From NCBI GenBank assembly GCA_028673005.1, contig CM054117.1:35666061-35730060 (forward strand): DNA of 64,000 nt. The letters run 5' to 3'. The stretch is from Tanypteryx hageni. Taxonomy: Eukaryota > Arthropoda > Insecta > Odonata > Petaluridae. Positions 24,473 through 36,900 of the stretch are shown one piece after another. The notes beneath the pieces are model-generated. The model did no database searches, was not told the DNA's origin, and saw only the letters and a list, made by a program, of their open reading frames with translations. Position numbers and translations under genes: made by a program. Numbering within the stretch: the first letter of the stretch is position 1; the number at the start of each line of letters is the position of its first letter.

Positions 24473-24662
24473 CTTTCAGTCAGTTTTAAGCTGACACTAC
24501 ATCAAACATTCATAGTCATCTCTGAGAATTTTTCTTCAGTAAAATGTCATCATAGTTACTTAATAAAGGATGAAGCATTTAGATGTAATTATTTACAATC
24601 ATTATTAGCTTTGGTTAATATTTTAACAAAGTGAATGGAAAAACAATTCTCTATGAGAGTTC

Positions 24663-24969
24663 TTATCTTTGTTTCTTTGACTTTTTTGATGATTCATTAC
24701 TGCTACCTATCCTCATAAGCATTCTGTACAGAGTTTTAATTAAAAACAGTGCCATAAAGATGATCAGTAATACAGCCAAGATGATTACTGCAAGAACATC
24801 CAGTAAGAAGTACTGATACCAGGCAAGATCAAGGCCTGCTGCTCTCAGACTCTCAACACGACCTTTTTCATGTCTTAATGTGAACTCTGTCCAGAAGATT
24901 GCACGGTCCAATGGAGTTTCTGGTTGATCTCGGAGTAAGCTTGACATTTTGTGCATGTTTTTACGATAG
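24663..24969 (-). CDS. UGT: UGT-B exon 7 (membrane anchor)
   Basis: Starts after CAACAG with C-TAT-CGT (completing a Ser codon with exon 6), then NMHKMSSLLRDQPETPLDRA, LDLAWYQYF, a hydrophobic span and a basic tail ending KKQR-stop. Conserved helix and membrane-anchor layout of animal UGTs. It differs from the twin at 58546-58852 at only two residues, both in the membrane span. Confidence 0.9.
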
Positions 24970-27900
24970 CTGTTGAATAGTGGTTAGAAAATTAATAGTG
25001 GTTTTTGGTAGATGTACATAAAATATACTTTAGGAAAATGATTGATCATTATTATGTTCAATAAAGAATCATCAAACTCATGTTATGGCAGAAAACAAAA
25101 CAAATTATGATTTGTTAGTGCTAATTTTTTAATATGTTGAGATTAAATTTCATTACTCATTAGATTTTGATATAAGTTAATCAAACAATTATACTATATC
25201 TTCTATTTTAATTACAGTGCTTCCTCGTAATACTGCAAATTTCAGGGAAAACATGGTGTCCTGTGTTATAAAATCTCCTGTGGTATAAACAAGGACATAG
25301 TCTCTTTGATCCAATACTGCATGTACAAAAAATTGTTTAGCTTTACAATTTTTATCTATTATGATCACTTGAAACAACAAAATAGAGAAACCAGTGCTGA
25401 TATAATTCCATAGTACAGTGGAAGCTATGGTAGAACACAGGAAGTTAAGGAAGGCCCACATTACATCTGAATTTGCAATATTATCAACAGCATTATAACT
25501 AAAGAGCAATGTACACCACCTTTTTGAACTTCGCGTGCTTGCGGTTCGCGAATTTGCCCTTGGCGACAAAATCTTTTACGATCATTACTTGTGTTTCGCG
25601 CATATTACTTGCATTTCGCGTCATGCGCTTACGATACCAACAAGCGTGAACTCCTCTTCTTTTTTGTTTCCAAGTTCATTTCAAACTTAAGCTACCTATA
25701 AAAGGGCATTATTATTATTATATCATATTTATAATGCTCGTTATTAGCAGTTTTCAAAGTAAACAGATATGATAACCATCGACTTAATTGTTTTGTAGCT
25801 CAGTGTAAATCTCACCAAGAACGGCGCTATTTTCGATAACAGCCGAAGTTGCTGGCATCTAGCGGCCAAATTAGAAATTACTGGCTAATGGAAAAGCGAA
25901 CTGCGCGTTTAGTTTTTCACTACTTTTACGAGTATGACATTGAAAATATTCGTTCTTCGCGTATGAGGTTGCTGGTTTTTGACCGAAATATTTAATGATT
26001 TAATCCTATTATCATTGTATTTTGAATGTAATTTAAGGAACTACTGTTAGGTTTTCAATGTTTATTACGAATTTTTTACGTAAACGAAGAATTGCTATCA
26101 TATTTTAACGTAAGATTTTCTGCTGTGTATTTTGAACGCGATTACTAAAAGAAATGTTGCTTGTTACGCTAGGTTTTGATTTTCTGTTGTGCATTTCTAC
26201 CGTAATTAGTAAAAGAAATGGAACCACTTTTTAATACGTGTTTTTTGCCGTTTGGAAATGTTTTTTTGCAGAATCCAGGAAAACATTTGTGCACAATATA
26301 CTCAACATTCCATTTCAGTTGTTCAATTTAAATTAAACCATTTCCTTAGAATGAACAAAAGTTGATCGAAAATCACATGCGAACCTTTGTGGAGGTAAAC
26401 TGTACAAGTACGGAAGGAAGTGTAATAGCTTTGTTATGGTGGGGTTTCATTTGCTATTACGCGTTTTGAAGGTATCTTTTTACTTTATAATGCTAGGATT
26501 TTAATTTACGGTTGTTTTCTTTTATTTTCTGTTAAACTTCATTATTTATGATAAAAAAGGGAATATTTTAGGTTGGCTGGAAACACTATTTCGTAATAAC
26601 ATGGCATCTTATGGGAAAATAGGACTTGCACTTCGCGAATTTGCATTTCGCATCATTTTTCCGGAACCAATAATTCGCGAAGTTCAAAAAGGTGGTGCAT
26701 TAATAATTCTATATGCTGTCATGTTATACTTTATCTTTTTCTTCACAAAACATGCCAACATGATTACTCCGAATGTAAGATTAAAAAATCTGATATGGCC
26801 ACCACATGACCATCTCTATACCTGTAATATTTCTAAAAACTCCAAATTGGTTCAATGTTAATAAATATTTTAAGGATATGCTAGAAAAATTGAAAGAACT
26901 GAAATAAACTCAAACCATGGCCTTCTGATATTGGATATAGCCTCAAAGCTCCAACAATTAAGAAAAAAATGGAGCGTTACTAAGATGTAACTAAGCGTCA
27001 ATTGTTAAAAGTAGTCGTCGGTAAGTGGCATGGTGGTGGCAGCTAAGAATATAAGATACCTCTTAAACAATGCATTATATGGAAAAATGTTTCAAAGAAA
27101 GGTTGTATGAAATTAAATTTACTACAACTTTTATTCCAAAATATTTTAACATTTATAAAATATTAAAGGAAATATTTCTAAATAATGGATAAGTGACTTG
27201 AGTAAACACCTACTTCCGGTTGACCGATTTTTACCAAAAACTAATCAGTTCTTATGACTTTTATAAAAATGTTAAATATACAATTTCGCGTTGACCTGAT
27301 TAATATTTTTTGAGTTAGAATACTCACAAAAAGCTATCACATACACAGACATCACCGAGAAAATGGTCAAAATGTGTTCAGGAGACCTCAAAACGTGTAT
27401 TTCCGTTGAGAAAGTAAAAAATCTGATGTGGCCACCACATGAGCTTCTCCATACTTGTAATATTTCCAAAAATTCCAAATAGGTTACACAATAATAAATA
27501 TTTTAAGAAACTGAGAGAAAAACTCAAAAGACCTTACAAAGAAAAGAAATAAACTCAAACCATAGCCTTCTGATATTGGATACAGCCACAAAGCTCCAAC
27601 AATTAAGAAAAGAAAAAGAAGCGTTACTAGCATATAACTAAGTGTCAGTTGTTAACAATAGTCGGTAGGTGGTGTGGTGGTGGCAACTACAAATATAAGA
27701 TATCTCTTAAACTATGCATTATTTTGGGAATATATTTCAAACGAAGGTTGTAGAAAATTAAATTTCCTACAACTTTTACTCCAATACATTTTTATATTTA
27801 TCAAATATTAAAGCAAATATTTCAAATAATGGATGTGACAAGAGTAAACATCCACTTCCATTACACTGATTTTTACAAAAGACTAATCACTTGTGACTTT

Positions 27901-30900
27901 TATAAAAATGTTAAATATACAATTTCGTATTGACCTGATTAATAGTTTTTGAGTTAGAGCACCCACCAAAAGCTATCTCACACACTAATACACACACACA
28001 CAGACATCATCGAGAAAATGGTCAAAACGCGTTCAGGTGACCTCAAAACGTGTATTTCTGTTGAAATCTTGAGACCGATTTTTTTCATGAATACAATACC
28101 TTCCCCTACACTACGTATATGGAGAAAGTAAAAAACGGATGTGAGAAGAGTAAACGCCCATTTACAGTTGACCGATGTCTACCAAAAACTAATCAGCACT
28201 TCTTCATTTAACAAAAATATTAAATATAAAATTTCGTTTTGATCTGATTAATAGTTTTTGAGTTAGAGCACCCACAATATCCTGGTCACAGACACAAATA
28301 CAGACACACACCCACAGACATCATCGAGAAAATAATAGTCAAAACGTGTTCAGAGTACCTTAAAACATGTATTTCCGTTGGAATCTCAAAATCGAATTTT
28401 TACTTGCTACATATACGGGAAAGTAATGTTTTCATGAAAAAAATCTGATGTGCCCACCACATGACTTTCCCTACATCTGTAATATTTCTAAAAATTCCAA
28501 TTAGTTAAGTAACCGAGAAAATTTTTGACTTTACAAATTACAGAAATAAACTAAAACCATAGCCTTCTAAAATTCGTGTTGACATCATTAATAGTTTTTG
28601 AGTTAGAGCACCCACAAAAAGCTATCACATACACACACATGCACACACACACATAGACATCATCGAGAAAATGGTCAAAACATGTTCAGGGGACCTCATA
28701 ATGTGTATTTCCATTGAAATCTCGAAGTTGATTTTTTTCATGAATACAATACTTTCCTCTATACTACATATATGGAGAAAGTAAAAATTGACTCCGAGAT
28801 TTCAATGGAAATACACGTTTTGAGGTTCCCTAAACATGTTTTAACCATTTTCTCGATGATCTCGCTGAGTGTATTTGATACCTTTTTTGTAGATGCTCTA
28901 ACTAAAAAACTATTTATCAGGTGAATGCAAAATTTTATATTTAACATTTTTATAAAAGTTAGAAGATCTGATTAGTTTTTGGTAAAAATCTGTCAACCAT
29001 AAGTGGGTGTTTACTCTTGTCACATCCGTTATTTTGAGATATTTGCTTTAATATTAGATAAATGTAAAAATCTTAAGGAGTAAAAGTTATAGGAAATTTA
29101 ATTTTCTACAACCTTTGTTTGAAACATTTTTCCATATAATCCATTGTTTATGAGATATCTTATATTTTTAGCTGCCACCACCATGCCACCTACCGATGAC
29201 TATTGTTAATAATTTACACTTAGTTACTTCTTAGTAATGCTCCCTTTTATTTTCTTAATTGTTGGAGCTTGGTGGCTATATCCAATATCAGAAGGTTATG
29301 GTTTGAGTTAATTACTGTTCTTTGTAAAGTCCAAAATTTTTATGCAGTTTCTTAAAATTTTTAAAATTATGTTATCTATTTGGAATTTTATAGAAATATT
29401 ACAGATATGGAGAAAGTCATGTGGTGGCCACATCAGATTTATTCATGAAAACAATACTTTCTGTATATTTCCTATATGGAGAAAGTAAAAAACAAATATA
29501 ATAATATAAAAAAATGTTTTAACTATTTTTACTGTACTTGTCATACAAATGGAAATTATTTATTGCCCCTGTAACTGCTGTGAACACATTTACGTGTTAA
29601 ATGTTTTTGTGCCTTCAGTACCACTCACAAGTTATATCACAACAAAACAAGTACTTCTGGAAAGAACTAATTTGCCAACTTTCTTTTCAATATAATTTTA
29701 ATATATAACAAGTAGGGGTATAGAAGTGCTTTTCATCAAATTCGGTGTATTATAATCAAATACTAATGTATTTACTTTGAAATCAGAAAATTATTTTTCG
29801 ATATATTGTGGTAGTGCTGCTTTTTCATCTTTTCTAAACATATCTCGTTTTCTCATTCTATACTTGCATTACAAATCCAATTTCTTTTAAATCTGTTCAG
29901 ACAATATCTTTCAAATTCATAGTTACATAAAAATTCTAACCTTGCTATTGTAGTAGCACTGTTTAGTCGGCCCAGTTGAAATGTTTTGGTTATTTATTTA
30001 TATGAAGATTAAATATACTATATTTTGTTAAAGGAATTATGAATACAAATGGGAAGATAGTCTCAGAAACAAAGGATGTAGCACAGATATGGGAAGAATA
30101 CATTAAGGAACTATACAACAAGCAGGCAGGATCGGCAAAAATAGAATTGGAAGATGAGGAAAACACTTAAAAAAGGAACTTAGTACCAAGTATTATGGAA
30201 AGCAAAGTAGAAAAAGCGATATTGGAACTAAAGAAAGGGAAAGCTACAGGCAGTGATGGAATATCGTCTGAGGTACTTAAAGTCATGGGATCAGAAGGAC
30301 TAAAAGCGACCATGAAATTCATTAATAAGATTTATGAAAAAGGAGAGTGGCCTCAGGATTTCCAAGAAGAAACAGTGAAGAAGCTAAAGGCAATACAGTG
30401 TAAAGACTACAGAACGATAAGCCTTCTGTCACACACTTTGAAGATCATCACGAGGAGTCTAAAGAAAAGGCTGGAGAAAATGGCAGAAGAATCAATTCGG
30501 TTTCAGAAAAGGACAAGGAACTAGAGATGCTATAGGAGTAGTTAGAATCATATCAAAAAGGGCAATAGAGTACAGTCAAGATATCTGCGTATGTTTTGTA
30601 GACTGGCAGAAGGACTTTAATAGAGTAAATTGGGTAATGCTGATGAAGATATTAAAGGATACATGTGCAGAGTGGAAAGACAGGAGAATGATCAGGAATC
30701 TATATGTAAATCAAGTTTAAAAGGTCATGTTGGAGAATATGGACACCTGCAGAGTAAATATTGGTAGAGGAGTAAGACAGGGCTGCTACCTATCACCGAC
30801 CATATTCAATATATATGAAGAAAGTCTAATGCAAGAAGCATTAGTAGGCACAGGAGATTTCAAAATTGGAGGAAGGATTATAAGAACAGTAAAATATGCT

Positions 30901-33900
30901 TTAAACATTTTGATTTCAGTATGATATTATGACCTGAAGAGTCGACTCCAACCATAAACAAACAAGGATTTATTGAGAAGAACCAAGTGCTAAATACATA
31001 TTTCGAGAGCCAAGCTCTCATCTTCAGAAGCTCTGGCTCTCAAAATAGGTATTTAGCGCTTGGATCTTTTTGATAAATCCTTGTTTGTTTACAGTTGGAG
31101 TCGACTCTTCAGGTCTGACTCACCGTAGTCTCCTCTGTTACTTATATCACTATGATATGTTGTGCAAATCTTATATACAAAATTTAATTTAAATCCATTG
31201 TCAATTCCTACCAAATCCTTAATTACTGAAAGTTTAATTTGTAATTGTGGCTGATTGAATGATTCGGTTTAAATATGCTAAAAGGTTTTTTATATAATGT
31301 ATATTACAAGTATTAAATTTTGTTATAATTGATGTGGACAGTTAAACACAAATATGTGTAAAAAGAATTTTTTTATTCCTTGTATTGTGGCATTCTTGCT
31401 TTCTATATCTATACTAAACATCTTGATTTTGTTATTGGATTTTGCATGCCTACTTCATACAAAATTTCGTTGAAATCAGTTTTGCCAATTCCTTCCAAAT
31501 TCAAAATTACCGAAAAGTTTAACATTGCAATTGTGGCACCCCTGCTTAGTTGATCCGGTCCAAATGTGTCATTATGGTCGTTAATATATATGTATATTCT
31601 ATGTACTATATTTAGTCGAAATAAGTTAATTCATGAAGATGTTAAGGGAGGAACACACATAAACACACACGGACACCTAGGCAATCTCATAAGACTACTT
31701 TCCAAATAGGCTAAAAACATCTTTTAAATGACTAACAAAGAAAAATATACCATTTTGTATGAAATAAAGTTTGATGTATTGCTATAATTTAGTATTTTTT
31801 AATATTGATTTTTTATTTTTAAAACTCGCCATATCCCTAATTCACCCATTTAATACATTTAGCATTTAAAGGGTTAAGACATGAAATACTTCATTCATTC
31901 GTTTTTTTAAATACAGTATTCAGTAGGTGAGTAAAGGGTGCCGGAAGACTTATAAAGGGGGTCCAGAACCCATCCAGTCCCTCCTATACTTATTTCCCTG
32001 ATTGTATCTAAGTAATAATAAATTTCTTATCTTAACAGCAGTCATAAAATTTTTGCTCAAGGGGCCACATAAGGCTTTATATACTTCCATGCTGCCCACA
32101 TACAATATTTCATATTACTGATTAGGCCATATGTAAATTTCAGAGCTAATTTTGAGATTTCTTTTATTGTGTTATGTGTTATGCATCTATATTAAAGGGA
32201 TATTACAACTCAAACAAATATCATTTAGTTTTTTTTAGTGATATCTAACATCATCTTCTACCGGTTATTGGGTGGATGTGCATGTATGTAAAAAATTGCT
32301 GAGGTAAGGCGAGCCAGATGAAATCACCGCACAGGTCAGACATTGCTCATGGGCTATGGTTTGGGGATTCCTTACTTACATTATTAAAAAATATGTTTAG
32401 CAAATTATTATATTTACCTGGGATCATTGATGACCGTTAAAATGGTTTCTGTAAAAGATTCCTTTGTCATTTTCAAAAAATCAACACGTTTTGCCACTTT
32501 CATTTCTTCCATTCTCTTAACATTTGTATGCTGGTCAGCAAAGAAGGGAACACCAACAACTGGCACTCCATGATAAATGGCTTCCTGTGTACTTAAAAGT
32601 CCTCCATGACTGACAAATGCTAATGTTTTGGGGTGACCTTTTGTCAAGAAAAATTTATCATTAAAAACCTTTAAAAGATTTTAAAGTTAACTCAAATGAA
32701 ACACATGATGAAAAATGAAGTTTAGATGAAAATCTTAATTTTCCAAAATTGGTCTTACCAAGCACATCTTCTTGGGGAAGCCATTTTTTAAGAAGCACAT
32801 TTGATGGAACACCATCTAATGGCACTTTCGGATCAAATTTCCAAAGCACACGAATCTTTGGTCCAAGAGCAGCAAACGTTCCCAATATTACCTGCAATCT
32901 TTCCTTTGGCAATAACTCGCTTTGTAAATTGCTGCCAAGACTAAAGAATATAGCTCCTTTCTCCGATCCATCCAAGAAGGTTTGTATATCCTGAGAAGAA
33001 TGTTTATAACTTTAGCAGAAACAATACCTAGTGTAAATAAAATAAATTAGCTCACAAATGAGCGAGAGATTATCACACCCCTTTATTTATTTCCAAAAGG
33101 ATAATAATTACTCCTGTAAGACCTGTACATTGCTTAAGTGAAATAACCTTGTATTACTTGATTCACTGAGATGTAAATTTCACAATAGGCACTTGAATAA
33201 CAAAAATTGAAAAATTAAGTATGTACTGAATTTACCCGAATCTAAGATTTTATGACCTAATTTCTCTCCGAATGTATTTGGTGTATAGTATTTTGAATAC
33301 AGTATAGTATAGTATCGTCGCGGTCATTTCGTCACGCATCAATTCGTCGTGTTTAGTTCGTAGCGCACAAATTATCGCACCAAAAACTCATCACGCGTCA
33401 ATTCATCTCTTGAAAATAATCATCATGGTATCTTGCCTTCCGATTTGTCTCGCAAATAACTGACCCGCGACGAGTTTATCATGTGACGAATTGAAGTACG
33501 GCGAATTGACGCGCGATCAATTGACCGCGATGGCTTGATGGTATATGACTTGGTACTCGAATGTAAGACTACCCCCGATTTTTGTATGCTGAAATTTAGA
33601 AAGAGCCTCGTCTTGGATTCGGGTAAACACGGTACTTGTCTTAGGTATCTGCAATAGACATAACAAGATTACAAAATACCATATTCACATTTCAGTTAAA
33701 AAGCAGCCCACTTCAGTGGTGATTCACTGAAAGCAGATACAATTCTTTTTTAGGATCTACTTTTAGTGAATCATCCTTGAAGAGGCCTGCTTTGTAGCTG
33801 AAATGCACACTGTGTTTTTTATTACCTGCTTTTGGAGACACACAATACAAGTACTTAATTTTTCAATTCTTGATATTTGAGTGTTTATTCTGGAAATTCT

Positions 33901-36900
33901 TTTCAATCATAAGGCAAGCTCAATAATTCTCTAAAATTTTTTTAAATTTGCAAGCCCATTGTCAAAATTACCGTTTATTAGGCGTTCTTTACCAGCAAAC
34001 TGGTAATAGCGGAACGCCTTATGGGCATGTCTGGTCCGTCGGTGCATCGCAACCAAATCTCTAGATCTAAAAGGTGATATACAAGGCACAACAAATGACC
34101 TTATTGATTACTTTTAGTCAGAGGCTGAAATTTGGAGGGGATTTTATAGTGTGAAACTATACAGATATGGTCTTGTTGATGTTTAGTGGTAAATTGTTAT
34201 CATTACACCAGGAGGACATTTTTGGAATTGTGTTTTAATCTTTTGTCATCAAGGGGAATCGCATTGTTGCTGATTTCAGCCTACAGTGCACCACTTAAAG
34301 GTTCCTCTCCTGTCCATCCCCGGTGCTGTCAGTCTTCCTACCATCAAATTATTGAACTATTACTATTTCGTAATTAAATTGACATTGTTATAGTTGATAT
34401 AAAGAAATTATTAAAGAGAGCATTGTGCCAAGATGTAGATTAATAAAATGTTGAACTCATGGCATTGAGATGCTATGATAACTGTTATGATTAAAATACA
34501 AGGAGGAAAAGCATTCCAGATAAATGGAATACACAAAGATTTCAAAAGTGTTCTTTATGGAGAATTGGTATAAAATGATATCAAAAGATTTGGCGGTTCT
34601 TGAATTTTTATCTTTGAAACTATAAGTTGTAATTATATCATCCCAAGGACTTTTTGTGGTAAATGTTGTTCTTAATCCTAATATTTTTTTAAATCGATAC
34701 TTCACAAAACATATGATCCTGTGAGAGAAAAATATCGTTTTATAATTGTTGTTTGCTGATAGGTTTGTCATAGCAATCAATGTAAACAAAATATGTGATA
34801 TTATGCTTGGGATTTTCTCAAATTTTTATCTCTGAAAATATAAGTCATAATTTTGCAGTCTCACGGACTTTTTTGTGGTAAATTTTGTCCTCCATCTTAA
34901 TAAATTTTTTAATCTATATCTTACAATCATATAAGAGCTAGGGAGAGAAAAATATGGCATTTAATATTTGCATGATGGATGCCATTTAACAAGATACAAG
35001 TATACTTTTATTTAAGTGCTTATTTAAAGTGGAAGTTATAACTGATTGATGCAGCTCAAAATAACAATTGAATTATAAAGTTTAATAAGGAACACTAATG
35101 TTTCATTTAATTAAAATCCGCCCAATAGTTTCGGAGATTAAAATGAGGACAGAGGCAATGTGCCCATAAGGCATTCTGCTACTATCTCTTTGCTGGTCAA
35201 GAATGCTATCCTTAAAAAAAATGGTGGCCATTTAAAATATTTAAAAATTTATATTTCGGAAATGGTACATTGGAGAAAAAAGCTTTGCAAACCAAAAGTA
35301 TCTGTCTTGATAAGAGCTATTCAAAAAAATTATTTTCAGCATAGTGAGAGGCCCTCCCTGGAGCATGCAGAGGGCAGGGTTGATGCATGTAGCCCATATG
35401 GGCAGTACTCCTAGTAGTAAATAATATTGAAGCCTGAAATAAATGTTGGTGCAGTGTATGTTGTCCTTTCAGTTGTTAATCTGAATAATTTGGTAAGTGA
35501 ATAAAATTTAATGGAGATCTTATGTTTTGCTTATCATCTTGCTCTATCTTGTGCCCATGCCTATTCATTCCTAGTTATGCTAGTGTATGGAATGGCTACA
35601 ATTTAACACTTTTGCTTAAGGAAAGTAATATCCGAATGCAAAAATAAGAATTATTCTTCTATTTATATTACTCATTACTGAAATTTTTAAACATATTTAT
35701 AATATCATTAACACTTACCTTTGAAAGAGGATTTGGAGGACCACATTGCATTGATCCCACTTCAACAATCCCAGGTAACTCTGCCTGAGGGCCATTTATG
35801 GCATAATGGTTGTTGACCAAGATTAAACTAATATTTGATGCAATTTCTTGCAGTGGTGGAAGAGGCTGACCTTAACATTATAAAAATATTACCATCAGTG
35901 ACATCTTACCTCATTAAAGGCATGACCCAAAAGTTTCCAAACTGAATTTTTATGGACTTTGTAGTAACAGTTTGCAATTGGCAGCACTGGAAAACATTCC
36001 TCTGACTCTCTGTCATTGGTATTGTATGAGCTCACAACCATGTATGATATCCGATTTGTGCTGTGGCAGTGTTTTTCAGTAGGTTTTGGTGCTGCTGCCA
36101 TAAAAATGTTTCCAAATGTGTGCACCAACAAAATAAAAATTTTGATGGGAGGAAATTCAGATATCAATCAAGGAATTCAATACAAAACGTCTCCTGAAAT
36201 GAGTCATTGGTGTGGATACAGCATGGTTCTTTCAGCACAATTAAATCTTCAGTAGAAAACTCCTGAATCTCTAATACTAGAAAGGTGTGATTGACAAAAT
36301 TGAAGGTGAGTCCAATGTTGATCAGTTTTTTTTATATTGAAACTATTGTTCACCTAATATTTGTTCTCGAGGGTAAAAGAGTGAACAAGCATTGTTCTTA
36401 GAGGTCATTTGACATCTGACAGATGCAGTTTGTTGGAAGAGGCCAAATCTTGGGCTGGATGGCTAGTTTGTTCACAGCGCACTATCACACAGTGCTCTCT
36501 TGGTAAGAGAAGTTTCGCCAAATTTAAAATCACTCAGCTACACTACACTTCATGTGACTTCTTCTTGTTCCACAAGTTCAAAAATTCTTTGAAAGGACAA
36601 CAATTGGAACTGGTGGAACGAATCAAACAAAAAAACAAAGGTGACTGAGGAAAATTAAAAAACCTGACTTTTCAAAATGTTTACAGATGTGGCAACATTG
36701 TTGGGAGAAATGTATGGCTCAGCATGGAGACCATTTTGAAGTGAACTATGTTAAAGTTTGTTCACTTCATACCTTCTTTGGTTTTATATAGTATCATTTT
36801 GGAAACTTTTGGATCTCATCTCATGTGTAAGACAATTATTAAACTGATAATTATTGAATATGTATAGCAATAACTTTAACACTTGAAATATTATCATATT

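Larger units (their letters stand above)
22226..30322. repeat. Segmental duplication, copy 1
   Basis: This interval matches 55551-62227 in the same order and orientation: hAT 3' end, spacer, M1 MITE, UGT last exon, R1 cluster, about 550 bp of unique spacer, then an RTE fragment. Exonic identity is 95 of 97 residues, and the non-coding parts are also clearly alignable. Copy 1 alone carries 25470-26866, including the TIR element at 25514-26697. Copy 2 alone carries about 0.57 kb near 55866-56440 and a short palindrome insertion near 60680. Confidence 0.85.

Noticed and set aside
25189..25569. 126-codon minus-strand frame that looks membrane-protein-like
   Set aside because: Its counterpart in duplication copy 2 is not open, its 5' part runs into the TIR element, and no motif is recognised.
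26601..26861. 86-codon frame across the right end of the TIR element
   Set aside because: It spans the terminal repeat and flanking R1 sequence; chance.
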